Shown here: positions 22,817 through 30,729 of the stretch, in pieces
How positions within the stretch are numbered: position 1 is the first letter of the stretch
How the letters are laid out: each line of letters starts with the position of its first letter
From: an uncultured Dialister sp.
GTDB lineage: Bacteria > Bacillota > Negativicutes > Veillonellales > Dialisteraceae
Reading direction: 5' to 3'
Length of the DNA stretch: 37,145 nucleotides
Assembly (NCBI RefSeq): GCF_900541605.1
Contig: NZ_UQKJ01000005.1
Location: 1 to 37,145 of the forward strand
Translations under genes and position numbers: made by a program
Notes under the pieces: generated by a model
Told to the model about the DNA's origin: nothing
What the model saw: only the letters and a program-made list of their open reading frames with translations
The model's database searches: none

Positions 22817-23236
22817 TCAGGAGTTGGAACCGGTCTTTGACTCTGTGGCAATGCCGATTTTGCTGATGCCCACAGATTTCAACTGGTCCAGCACGAATAC
22901 AAAGTCCCCATGTTCCGATTTGGCATCTGCCCGAAGGACAATGGCCACATTCGGATTCCGGTTCTTTTCGATTTCCATACGCTTCCGGAAATCATCTTTT
23001 GCTATTTTTTCTTTTTCTACGTAAATGGTGCCATCGGAGGTGATACTGACAGGAAGGGTCTGTTCCACATTCACCTTGGCCGATGCCGTCTGGGGCAGGT
23101 TCAGGTTGATGGACTTCTGCACCACCATGGAAAGCATACTCATCATGAAGAATACGAGGAGGAAGAAGATGATATCGATCATAGGAATGATCATTATTTT
23201 CGGCTTCTTCTCCACATTCATCGGTTCCAGTTTCAT
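22817..23236 (-). CDS. exbD: Biopolymer transport protein ExbD/TolR family
   Basis: A 139-residue protein with a short cytosolic N-terminus, one membrane helix containing the proton-carrying aspartate (IPMIDIIFFLLVFFMM) and a periplasmic domain with VSITSDGTIYVEKEKI and the closing FVLDQLKSVGISKIGIAT. With ExbB it forms the proton-driven stator that powers TonB. Its ATG overlaps the exbB stop as ATGA, and tonB starts 12 bases after it ends. Confidence 0.94.
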   Translation of the reverse strand: MKLEPMNVEKKPKIMIIPMIDIIFFLLVFFMMSMLSMVVQKSINLNLPQTASAKVNVEQTLPVSITSDGTIYVEKEKIAKDDFRKRMEIEKNRNPNVAIVLRADAKSEHGDFVFVLDQLKSVGISKIGIATESKTGSNS

Positions 23237-23841
23237 TCTTTATCCGCCTCTACAATAGCCAGATAGAGGGAGCCCAGTTTTTCCATCTGGGAAACGAAAT
23301 TGCTGACCTGCTGGGACAGATAGGTATAGGCAATCAGGGAAATAATAGCCACGAAAAGGCCAGTGGCCGTGCATACCAGTGCTTCCGCTACGCCTCCGGT
23401 TACGGCAAAGGGCTGTCCATTAGAAACAGAGAGCACATTGAAGGAACCAATCATACCGATAACCGTACCAAGAAGTCCCATGAGCGGGGACAGTGTAACG
23501 ATGACATCCAGGTAATTCAGGTAATTCTTCAGGAGCCCTGCCGCATGGGATGCAGCGCCTTCAATGATGGAAGTCTGGCTCGCTTTCAAGGAAAGGTGTT
23601 CCACTCCTGCCAGAATCACAGACGCGGGAATACCGCCGTCCTGCTTCAGGTCTTCTTTCAGGCCCTCCACATCACCGGCCCGGAGATATTCAGGAATATC
23701 CTTCGCCAGTTTTTCCACATTCGATCGGGATGCATGGTAGTATCGGAACCGTTCAATAAAAATAGCCACCACAATAATAGACGCAAGAATGAGCGGATAC
23801 ATCATGAACCCGCCGTCACGGAACAAATGAAGGAAATCCAT
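23233..23841 (-). CDS. exbB: Biopolymer transport protein ExbB (MotA/TolQ/ExbB family)
   Basis: A 202-residue protein with three membrane segments: one near the N-terminus (MYPLILASIIVVAIFIERF) and two in the second half (YLDVIVTLSPLMGLLGTVIGMIGSF and VAEALVCTATGLFVAIISLIAYTYL). These carry the conserved family features LLGTVIGMI and ALVCTATGLFVAI. It assembles as a pentamer around ExbD to make a proton channel. It is the first gene of the operon, preceded by AGGAGG. A possible Fur-type site lies 64-75 bases upstream. Confidence 0.95.
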   Translation of the reverse strand: MDFLHLFRDGGFMMYPLILASIIVVAIFIERFRYYHASRSNVEKLAKDIPEYLRAGDVEGLKEDLKQDGGIPASVILAGVEHLSLKASQTSIIEGAASHAAGLLKNYLNYLDVIVTLSPLMGLLGTVIGMIGSFNVLSVSNGQPFAVTGGVAEALVCTATGLFVAIISLIAYTYLSQQVSNFVSQMEKLGSLYLAIVEADKE

Positions 23842-23871
23842 CAGAAAAGCCTCCTGAAAAATAAAATTTCT

Positions 23872-23890
23872 GAGATTACTTATTAATCTC
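23872..23890 (-). repeat. Leader hairpin upstream of exbB
   Basis: GAGATTA and TAATCTC form a 7-bp stem with a 5-base loop about 31 bases upstream of the exbB start, in the expected 5' leader. Confidence 0.4.
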
Positions 23891-23904
23891 TAACCAATAC
23901 ATAT

Positions 23905-23936
23905 TAAGATTATCATTTTTATAGATTCCCGTCAAA
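23905..23936 (-). promoter_or_regulatory. Promoter and possible Fur-type site of exbBD-tonB
   Basis: Minus strand: TTGACG (-35 candidate, 23936-23931) is followed by GATAAT-containing sequence, ATGATAATCTTA at 23916-23905. The same 12 bases occur upstream of recJ (1407-1396). GATAAT is both a -10-like element and a Fur hexamer. Ton operons are commonly iron-repressed by Fur. The spacer to GATAAT is only 15 bases, so the exact -10 is uncertain. Confidence 0.45.
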
Positions 23937-24289
23937 TTTAATATTTTGTTCATCATCTTATAAAGTAGATAGCTAAGGTCGAGATAGAGATGGAGAGATG
24001 CGGGCTTACAGCTATCCCGCTTACCATGAAAGAAAAGGTAACTGAATCGGCGCAAGGAACTTAAAGGACTAAAGAATCAGGCCCGTGGATGGAGAGCGTT
24101 GTACTGTACAGGACTTTGGGGCCGATTGTTGTCATGGCCGAGTGTACACACAGCCCTTTGGAGCTTCCAGCAATCAGTTGTCAGAAAAACTGATTTGCCT
24201 GCTGCGTTCCCTATTAGATTGACGCCACCTTCGTCATAGCTGCCTCAGCCTCATTTTCACATTTCCTGTCCGAGGAATTTTCGCACATA
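23937..24289. other. Gene-free stretch
   Basis: About 350 bases without a supportable gene. Visible structures are the hairpin GCGGG/CCCGC near 24001 and the perfect arms AATCAGTT/AACTGATT near 24172-24195. No RNA family was recognised. Confidence 0.4.
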
Positions 24290-24319
24290 AAAAACTGCAG
24301 GATTTTCATCCTGCAGTTT
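24290..24319 (-). terminator. Terminator of the 113-residue unknown gene
   Basis: Perfect 12-bp stem AAACTGCAGGAT/ATCCTGCAGTTT with a 4-base loop and TTT following, 24 bases after the stop. Confidence 0.9.
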
Positions 24320-24342
24320 CCTGGTATAAGGTTATAACCAAA

Positions 24343-24684
24343 TCAGTATCCGTTTACTTCGCTGACCACCCGGAAGTTATCTACATTGAAAGACTTGCAG
24401 ATAGCATTGAAGAAAGGACCATAGAGCATGGTACGGAACATTTCAGACCTGGTAATCAGAAGGAGCCGACCTTCATCATAGATGATGCGGTTGAGGCCGT
24501 TATTCACGTATTTATCGAAATCCTTATCCGCCATTTCCTTCTGCAGTCTTTCCAGGGCTTCCCGTTCCGGTCCTTCCTGGTATTCCGGCCGTTCCATGAT
24601 AGGAATGAAGCGAATTTCATAAATCTTGGAGGTATATCCTTTGGACTCTGCGGAATATCTCTTTCCTTTTTCCATTTCTTCCAT
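24343..24684 (-). CDS. Hypothetical protein, 113 residues
   Basis: I do not recognise this family. The protein is soluble, without signal peptide or membrane segment. It has a basic N-terminus (MEEMEKGKRYSAESKGYTSK), a strand (IYEIRFIPIM), a charged helix (REALERLQKEMADKDFDKYV) and a C-terminal segment RLLLITRSEMFRTMLYGPFF. Its spacing of hydrophobic residues faintly recalls the DnaA N-terminal (domain I) fold; this is only a pattern impression. The ATG at 24684 has AGGTG seven bases upstream, and an extended TGA-TATAAT -10 is at 24727-24732. Own terminator and promoter mark it as a real single gene. Confidence 0.75.
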   Translation of the reverse strand: MEEMEKGKRYSAESKGYTSKIYEIRFIPIMERPEYQEGPEREALERLQKEMADKDFDKYVNNGLNRIIYDEGRLLLITRSEMFRTMLYGPFFNAICKSFNVDNFRVVSEVNGY

Positions 24685-24895
24685 CAATAAACACCTGTCC
24701 TTTGCAGTGAACTTTTACCAATTACTATTATATCATCTTGCTGCGTTCTGCGCATAATAATTGATAGAAATTACAGAGCAGAACTTTACCACAGGCCCCC
24801 GGGAATACAGAGATCAAGCCTGTAATTAATCCGATTGTCCGTGATTCAGCCTTTCAATGCTTCAGGGACTCCCTCACCGGGTTCCAACCGGGTAT

Positions 24896-25579
24896 TTATA
24901 TAATTCCCCTCTCATGAAGGCTGACAAAGGTACCATCCCCTATGATGACATGGTCCAGGACCTGCATATCCAGCAGCCTGGCACCGGCAGCGAATGTCTT
25001 TGTGACTTCGATATCTTCCTTAGAGGGCTCCGGGTATCCAGAAGGATGGTTATGAAGGAGAATCATACCGTATGCCTTATAGCGGATGCCCCACTTCATG
25101 GCTTCTTTAATATCCACCGGTGCCGCATTGAGGTTTCCCTTTGAAATTTCCTGGTACCCCAGAAGCCGGTTCTTAACGTTGAGGTAGGAAACCAGAAAAT
25201 GTTCCTGGTTCTCATGGCGCAGTTTTTCCATAAAAAAAGCGGCCACCTTATCGGGAGCACTGAAACTTACCAGCTTCCTCCTGCTGCAGAGAAGGGAAAG
25301 CCGGCGTCCAAGTTCCACTGCTGCACAGATGGTGACCGCCTTATCCGGTCCTATTCCTTTAATATCGATGAGATCCCGCCAGTTTAAATCCTCATAGCCA
25401 TTGATACCGGAGCTTGATTCCAGCATATCCACCACTTCTTTAGCCACTTCCATGACAGAATGGCCCTGCCTGCCGGTACGAAGAAGAATAGCAACCAGAT
25501 CCGTATTGCTGGCCAGCTGGGGGGATATGGCAAATCGTTCTCTCGGCTTGTCTTCGTGACGCATTTCCTTAATGAGCAT
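24896..25579 (-). CDS. radC: RadC family protein (JAB/MPN domain)
   Basis: The 227-residue protein combines an N-terminal helix-hairpin-helix region (LIDIKGIGPDKAVTICAAVELGRR) with a C-terminal JAMM metalloprotease-like domain whose zinc motif is HNHPSGYPEPSKED. The DNA-repair role originally proposed for RadC is not supported by later work and the activity is unknown. The start at 25579 is preferred over the GTG at 25588 because GAGG lies eight bases before it. Confidence 0.93.
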   Translation of the reverse strand: MLIKEMRHEDKPRERFAISPQLASNTDLVAILLRTGRQGHSVMEVAKEVVDMLESSSGINGYEDLNWRDLIDIKGIGPDKAVTICAAVELGRRLSLLCSRRKLVSFSAPDKVAAFFMEKLRHENQEHFLVSYLNVKNRLLGYQEISKGNLNAAPVDIKEAMKWGIRYKAYGMILLHNHPSGYPEPSKEDIEVTKTFAAGARLLDMQVLDHVIIGDGTFVSLHERGII

Positions 25580-25685
25580 AGTGTTCACCTCAAGGTTGGA
25601 ATCAGGGAAGAAATAGAATCTATGAAATTGTAATGATACGCCCTATCGCCGAATCAACTGCACCTTGCTATGGCTGCAGGCTCAA

Positions 25686-25949
25686 TCAGAATTTCTTATA
25701 CAGCCAGAATGCAATCAGGATACCAATGATACTGATAAGATTCGGTGCGAAGCGAATCCCGAAATGAAGCTGGAGAATGCCCAGATTCAGGATGATATCC
25801 TTCAGGTCGAAAATTTCAAAGGTCCTTGTCAGATACGGCATGAGGCCCACAAAATTAGCTCCCTCCAGCAGCTGTCCCAGAATACCGCCAATGAGGGCAC
25901 CGGCCGCCAGAAAAAGAAGCAAAGGGAGAAATCCCTTGGAAAAACGCAT
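25686..25949 (-). CDS. DUF4321 small membrane protein
   Basis: An 87-residue protein with two hydrophobic segments, LLLFLAAGALIGGILGQLL near the N-terminus and LISIIGILIAFWLYKKF at the C-terminus, matching the DUF4321 pattern. Function is unknown. AGGAG precedes the ATG. It lies just upstream of radC in the same direction, an arrangement seen in other Firmicutes, but the 106-base gap leaves co-transcription open. Confidence 0.8.
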   Translation of the reverse strand: MRFSKGFLPLLLFLAAGALIGGILGQLLEGANFVGLMPYLTRTFEIFDLKDIILNLGILQLHFGIRFAPNLISIIGILIAFWLYKKF

Positions 25950-25975
25950 ATAAAGACTCCTATAGCTCTTATACT

Positions 25976-26551
25976 TTAAAATTCACTGCCCAAGGCAATT
26001 TTCCCGGCTACCCGATCTGCCAAGGCCCGTCCGGTTTCATCGCTGCTGCGGTACTGGTAGATGACCCGCCATACCGTATTCTTCTGGGTAAATATATATT
26101 CCTGCACTGTGAGATCTGTTTTCCGGCCCTTGGAAGATTCAGTCAGCGTAAAAACAAGTTCCGTTCCCTTGATATCGCCGGAGGTAAAAGATTTCTTAGA
26201 GGACTTCAGGTTGGAGATAGCGGAATCCTTTTTCAGCACCTCTTCCGCTTCCGATGCCAGCTTCGTCTCATTCACATCATCGGAGACCCTGTTGCCGGTC
26301 ACCAGAATCTGGAGATGGGCATTGTGGCCTTCCGCATTCACCTTCGACACATCCCGGGCCCCCAGATCCACCTGTTTTCCATTGGAAACCAGTTCAAAGG
26401 GCGTAGAAATCGTGATAGTCTCATTATCACAATGAATGCGGTTTTTCCCAAAGGGGAACTGGTCGTCCAGACTGTTGCCGCATCCCGCAAAAAGGAGCGT
26501 CCCCAGAAGGAGGCCCGCAGATAATAAAAGTTTCGTTTTTTTATGATTCAT
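25976..26551 (-). CDS. Predicted lipoprotein of unknown function
   Basis: A 191-residue protein with a basic N-terminus, a hydrophobic stretch (LLLSAGLLLGTLLFAG) and a lipobox-like site with cysteine 24 (FAGC), so it is probably lipid-anchored in the envelope. The mature part contains alternating strands (ITISTPFELVSNGK, AHLQILVTG, TELVFTLTESS, VWRVIYQYR) and a final helix. That layout is common in small periplasmic lipoproteins, but no family is recognised. A TGG-TATAAT extended -10 lies at 26585-26590 on the minus strand, divergent from tmcAL. Confidence 0.8.
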   Translation of the reverse strand: MNHKKTKLLLSAGLLLGTLLFAGCGNSLDDQFPFGKNRIHCDNETITISTPFELVSNGKQVDLGARDVSKVNAEGHNAHLQILVTGNRVSDDVNETKLASEAEEVLKKDSAISNLKSSKKSFTSGDIKGTELVFTLTESSKGRKTDLTVQEYIFTQKNTVWRVIYQYRSSDETGRALADRVAGKIALGSEF

Positions 26552-26584
26552 AGCTCAACACTTTCTTTGGAGTTTATTTTTCTC

Positions 26585-26612
26585 ATTATACCATAAGAAG
26601 GATTGCTATGAT
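26585..26612. promoter_or_regulatory. Divergent promoter region for the lipoprotein and tmcAL
   Basis: Minus strand: extended -10 TGG-TATAAT (26590-26585) for the lipoprotein. Plus strand: extended -10 TGC-TATGAT (26607-26612) for tmcAL. Neither has a clear -35. The two start regions overlap, so transcription in one direction may affect the other. Confidence 0.5.
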
Positions 26613-26656
26613 AAAATAAAAAAAATTAAGCCGTAATACAGGGAGAAGTACAGAAA

Positions 26657-27820
26657 ATGACGAATAAAATTACAGGTATCGTTGCGGAATGGAATCCATT
26701 TCACCGGGGCCATGAGACAATGCTCCAAAAGCTGAAAGAGAACAATCCGGATATGTCCATTTTTGGTGTCATGAGCGGTTCCTTTGTGCAGCGGGGAGAG
26801 CCGGCTCTCTTTGATCCCTGGACCCGGGCAAAGTGGGCCGTAAAAGCCGGCGTGGATGCGGTATTTGAACTGCCGGTGCTCGCATCCCTCCAGAGTGCGG
26901 ACCGCTTTGCAGAAGAAGGGGCCCGGCTCCTTTTTTCCCTGGGCTGCGGTACCATCTATTTCGGCACCGAATCCCTGGAAGCGGAAGAGTTGAAAGAAGC
27001 AGCATCCTACGGCCTCACGGAAGCATGGAGGGATTCGCTGCACCAATTTCTGAAAGAAGGCCTTTCCTATGCCCAGGCTTCGGCGGAAGCCATGAGAATC
27101 CACTCTCCCCATCTGGCAGAAGAGCTCACGAAGCCGAACAACCTTCTCGGCTGCCGCTATGCCACCGTCATTCTCTCCCATCAATGGCCCATGGTCATCC
27201 ATGTGTTCCATAGGGATATGGAACATAACATTTCCGCCACCACCGCCAGAAAAGAACTTTTGGAAAACGGAACCACTTCCCTGCTGCCATTGGGGGCCAA
27301 TGAAGAGGCAGAGGAGCTCATGGAAGAAGGCCGCTTCACCGATTTCCATCGCTACGAAGAGGCATGCCTCCTCACCTCCCGTCTTCTGGATGAGAAAGCT
27401 CTTTCATCCACCGGCCTTTTCACAGAAGGCCTGGAACATAAATGGTTCCGGGAATCCCAGCGGGTTTCCTACAAAGACATGCTGGACCACATCAAAAGTA
27501 AAAGATATCTTTACAGCCGTCTCAAGCGGATCGGCGCCCAGCTCCTCATTGGCGGCACCGGCCCCTCCCCCTTCACTTCCCGGGAAATTCCATCCTATGC
27601 CCGTCTTCTGGCTCTCCGGAGAAAACAAAACAGGCTTCTGAATGATATTCCCATCCCAGTCATTACCTCTATGGCAAAAGCCCTGCGAACCCTTCCTCCC
27701 ACCATCACCGCTTCCCTTCTTCTTGACATAGAAGCCAGTGATATCCGCTCCTGGTGCCTCCATGAAGAAAATTTCAGAGCCGCCAGACAGGAATATTATA
27801 AATCCCCCATAGTGCTGTGA
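26657..27820 (+). CDS. tmcAL: tRNA(Met) cytidine acetate ligase TmcAL (YlbM)
   Basis: TmcAL activates acetate with ATP and acetylates C34 of elongator tRNA-Met in Firmicutes. The nucleotidyltransferase motif GIVAEWNPFHRGH is at residues 7-19, followed by MSGSFVQRGEPALFDPWTRAKWAVKAGVDAVFELP in characteristic arrangement (quoted here only as the SGSFVQRGEPA core). KPNNLLGCRY and TARKEL are also typical. The 387-residue length fits. GGGAG lies about 11 bases before the ATG. Confidence 0.93.
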   Translation: MTNKITGIVAEWNPFHRGHETMLQKLKENNPDMSIFGVMSGSFVQRGEPALFDPWTRAKWAVKAGVDAVFELPVLASLQSADRFAEEGARLLFSLGCGTIYFGTESLEAEELKEAASYGLTEAWRDSLHQFLKEGLSYAQASAEAMRIHSPHLAEELTKPNNLLGCRYATVILSHQWPMVIHVFHRDMEHNISATTARKELLENGTTSLLPLGANEEAEELMEEGRFTDFHRYEEACLLTSRLLDEKALSSTGLFTEGLEHKWFRESQRVSYKDMLDHIKSKRYLYSRLKRIGAQLLIGGTGPSPFTSREIPSYARLLALRRKQNRLLNDIPIPVITSMAKALRTLPPTITASLLLDIEASDIRSWCLHEENFRAARQEYYKSPIVL

Positions 27821-27923
27821 ACCCGTATGGCAGCGGCTCCCTTCTCATCGGCTCTCCCAATTTTTCCCTTTACTTTACTCCTCTAATCCTTTATCATTTA
27901 TAGATATATAGCATTACAAAAAG

Positions 27924-27942
27924 GATTCGACCATTTCGAATC
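27924..27942 (+). promoter_or_regulatory. Inverted repeat upstream of the PutP-type gene
   Basis: GATTCGA-CCATT-TCGAATC is a perfect 7-bp dyad ending 20 bases before the start codon, next to the GGGAGG ribosome binding site. It could be an operator or a leader hairpin affecting translation. Confidence 0.45.
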
Positions 27943-27962
27943 TATCATGGGAGGAATTATTC

Positions 27963-29447
27963 ATGGATTTGGAACACAATTGGCCTATAGCCCTGGCCTT
28001 CATACTCTACCTGGTGGTCATGATGAGTATCGGCATTTACTATTCCCGCCGGCAGAAGAACCTGTCGTCCTATATCTTAGGGGACCGGCAGCTGGGACCG
28101 TGGCTCACCTCCATGAGCGCTGAAGCATCGGACATGAGCGGCTGGATGCTCATGGGCCTTCCGGGATACGCTTACCTCCATGGTCTTTCCGCCTTTTGGA
28201 CCGGCATCGGCCTCATCATCGGTACCTGGGCCAACTGGGTTCTCGTTTCCCAAAGACTCCGTAACTACACGGAAGTAGCCAATAACAGCCTCACCATCCC
28301 GGACTACCTGTCCAACCGGTTCGAAGATAAGAAGAATGGCCTTCGCCTCATCTGCGCCCTCTTTATCATCCTGTTCTTCATCATCTATACTTCCTCCGGC
28401 TTCGTGGCTGCGGGGAAGCTGTTCAATACCATCTTCGGCATTCCCTACCTTCATGCTCTCCTGCTGGGGGCCTTTGTCGTGGTATTCTATACATTCCTCG
28501 GCGGATTCTCCGCTGTAGCTCTTACAGACTTCATCCAGGGCACCATGATGTTCTTCACCGTCATTTACGTTCCCGTAGCCGGCATGATTGCCCTTGGCGG
28601 CCCTGTACCGACACTGGACATTCTGGCCGGGGAAGGCAGGGATTTCTTCTCCTTCTTCCCAGACTCCACCGGCACCGCAGCCCTCGTGGCCATGATGGTT
28701 TCTTCCCTGGGCTGGGGCCTCGGTTATTTCGGGCAGCCCCATATTCTTGTAAAATTCATGGCCATCGGTGACCCGAAGGAACTGAAAAAATCCACCCGCA
28801 TCGCCATGACCTGGGTACTTCTCTCCCTGTCCTTTGCCATCGCCATCGGCATCGTAGGCAAGGCGTACCTCACCACCCCGCTGGAAAACGCCAATGCAGA
28901 GCGGGTATTCATCCTCATGGCCCAGCAGCTGTCAGCGCCCTTCATTACCGGCATCATCTGGTCCGCCATCCTAGCAGCCATTATGAGTACCTCCTCTTCC
29001 CAGCTTCTCGTCACTTCTTCCGCCGTATCCCGTGACCTGTTCCAGGCATTCATCAAAAAAGATGCCTCCCAGAAAACACTCATCCGCGTCTCCCGTCTTT
29101 CGGTCCTCCTTGTATCGGCAGTGGCAGTCTACCTGGGCAGCGACCCGAACAGCTATATCTTCTCCATCGTTTCCTACGCCTGGGCCGGCTTCGGAGCCTG
29201 CTTCGGCGCTACGGTGCTCCTCTCCCTCTACTGGAGCCGCATGACCCTGAAAGGTGCCTACGCCGGCGTCATCGTAGGAGGCCTCACTGTTCTCATCTGG
29301 AAACAGTTCGAATGGTTCGGCCTCTATGAATTGGTACCGGGCTTCTTCTTCTCCGTCATCGCCATTGTGGTGGTCAGCCTTCTGGATAAGGAACCATCGG
29401 AAACCATCAAAGAAACATTTAAAAAAGCACTGGAGCTTTCAAAATAA
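27963..29447 (+). CDS. putP: Sodium/proline symporter, PutP type (SSS family)
   Basis: A 494-residue membrane protein of the sodium:solute symporter family with about 13 hydrophobic segments. Characteristic PutP stretches are SIGIYYSRRQKNLSSYILGDRQLG, MSAEASDMSGWMLMGLPGYAY, VSQRLRNYTEVANNSLTIPDYLSNRF, GWGLGYFGQPHILVKFMAI and AAIMSTSSSQLLVTSSAVSRD (all shown only as landmarks, each in the expected order). The last of these carries the sodium-binding serine/threonine region. Proline is the likely substrate by similarity; other solutes cannot be excluded. It is monocistronic with its own strong terminator. Confidence 0.9.
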   Translation: MDLEHNWPIALAFILYLVVMMSIGIYYSRRQKNLSSYILGDRQLGPWLTSMSAEASDMSGWMLMGLPGYAYLHGLSAFWTGIGLIIGTWANWVLVSQRLRNYTEVANNSLTIPDYLSNRFEDKKNGLRLICALFIILFFIIYTSSGFVAAGKLFNTIFGIPYLHALLLGAFVVVFYTFLGGFSAVALTDFIQGTMMFFTVIYVPVAGMIALGGPVPTLDILAGEGRDFFSFFPDSTGTAALVAMMVSSLGWGLGYFGQPHILVKFMAIGDPKELKKSTRIAMTWVLLSLSFAIAIGIVGKAYLTTPLENANAERVFILMAQQLSAPFITGIIWSAILAAIMSTSSSQLLVTSSAVSRDLFQAFIKKDASQKTLIRVSRLSVLLVSAVAVYLGSDPNSYIFSIVSYAWAGFGACFGATVLLSLYWSRMTLKGAYAGVIVGGLTVLIWKQFEWFGLYELVPGFFFSVIAIVVVSLLDKEPSETIKETFKKALELSK

Positions 29448-29452
29448 AAAAT

Positions 29453-29491
29453 AAAAAAAGGAACCGGAATGAATAACCCGGTTCCTTTTTT
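29453..29491 (+). terminator. Terminator of the PutP-type gene
   Basis: AAGGAACCGG/CCGGTTCCTT stem with a 10-base loop followed by T residues, directly after the stop codon. Confidence 0.95.
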
Positions 29492-30729
29492 ATATTCCCA
29501 TAACTGAAACATTTGAAAAATGAGAGTTGAGGTCCAGCGGCTCCGCCGTTGTCGTGTACCATAAGGCAGCGCTTCCCAAGGGTGTACCATAGCTAATCCC
29601 TCGGTCACCTCCATCACTTCAGCCTGCAGCCCCTCTTTCAACTGCACCGCAGGCTGGCCTGGCAAGCTTGATAGCTGGGAGCCTCTCTGCCAGCCGCGAG
29701 CTCCCTTGCCCGTCCCTGTTTATTGACGAGCCATTAAATATCCAAAAATTGGTTGTGATTTTACCCTCGAAATGGTCTTTTAATATATGGAGGGGTAAAT
29801 CAGAAGTCCTCTTAAGAGCAGTACATTTTCACAAAAGTATGACCTTCTTCCCAAATCCTAGGCAGGGAAAGAGGTCAGAAAAGGAAGTATCCTGTTTGCG
29901 CAAGGTCTTCTCCTATACTCCCCCCGCTCCCGTCCGGACAGGAGTGGTCAGCAGAATTCTGCAAAGCAGTACCAAGTTTAACAAATACGAAAACACGGAA
30001 TATCGCCACTACATATCTCTTCACCGAACGGCAGGCTTTGACGACCAATCCTAGAGCAGCCTGCGGCAGAGAGGGAAAGCCCCGCTTATCCCACCAATCT
30101 TCCGCTGAGCTAATGCGCTGATGCCTGATTCATGGCGACCTTCGATGTATGATGGGATCCGGCGTAGAGTTCCGTGTTTTTGTGGTGTCTGAATTTAGGG
30201 CCGATACGATTACGACGTTAGACTAACTAAATATACCTACAGACGGGTAATGACTTGGGCCTTGAGCGAAACAGGCCCCTGAAGGCCGATTCCATCAGTG
30301 CCCATCACCATTCCTTACCCCGGTAGGGAGCTCCTTTCTGAGAAAGGAGCCTGCTGTACAGTCAATTGCACGTTTCCGGTGCAGTGCCATCAGGAATCCA
30401 ACTGCGGCGAAGCCGCTCTCCGCTTGGACACCAGCTGCCTTGACTTTGACCACATTAAATACCTGGAATCAGCAAACTGTAAACACGCCAAAAAGACCCG
30501 GTGTCCGTAAGATGCAGGATTTGTCCATTGAATCAGGCGCCGGCGTAAGGATGGAAACCGAAGTTTCTCCCCCAAACCGAACCGGTCATCAAAGAGGCAA
30601 AAGCGCGTGCTATCGGAAGGTCCTTGGGCCTTATATGGTTGTATGAGTAGTACAGACATTGTGGCATATCCGGATGGTGTTAAAGTGGCTAATAGATGCT
30701 AAATCCGGCTTCTCGGTGCCTCGGGCCCA
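29492..30729. other. Longest gene-free region of the window, rich in short inverted repeats
   Basis: About 1.24 kb with no supportable gene in any frame; short open frames lack ribosome binding sites and known motifs. Structures seen: CGGC-TCC-GCCG near 29538, GGCTGGC...GCCAGCC (about 29652-29695), GGCCTT...AAGGCC (about 30258-30286), a perfect 9-bp hairpin GCTCCTTTC-TGA-GAAAGGAGC (about 30329-30349) and GCGGC-GAA-GCCGC (about 30403-30415). No tRNA, riboswitch, RNase P, tmRNA or 6S landmarks were recognised. It may be a decayed insertion, or contain an unrecognised RNA. Confidence 0.5.

Noticed and set aside
29668..30054. 128-codon open frame on the plus strand in the large gap
   Set aside because: No ribosome binding site, no domain, and not supported by codon pattern; treated as chance.
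29492..30729. CRISPR array or tRNA cluster in the large gap
   Set aside because: No regularly spaced direct repeats and no cloverleaf with T-loop GTTCGANNC were seen.
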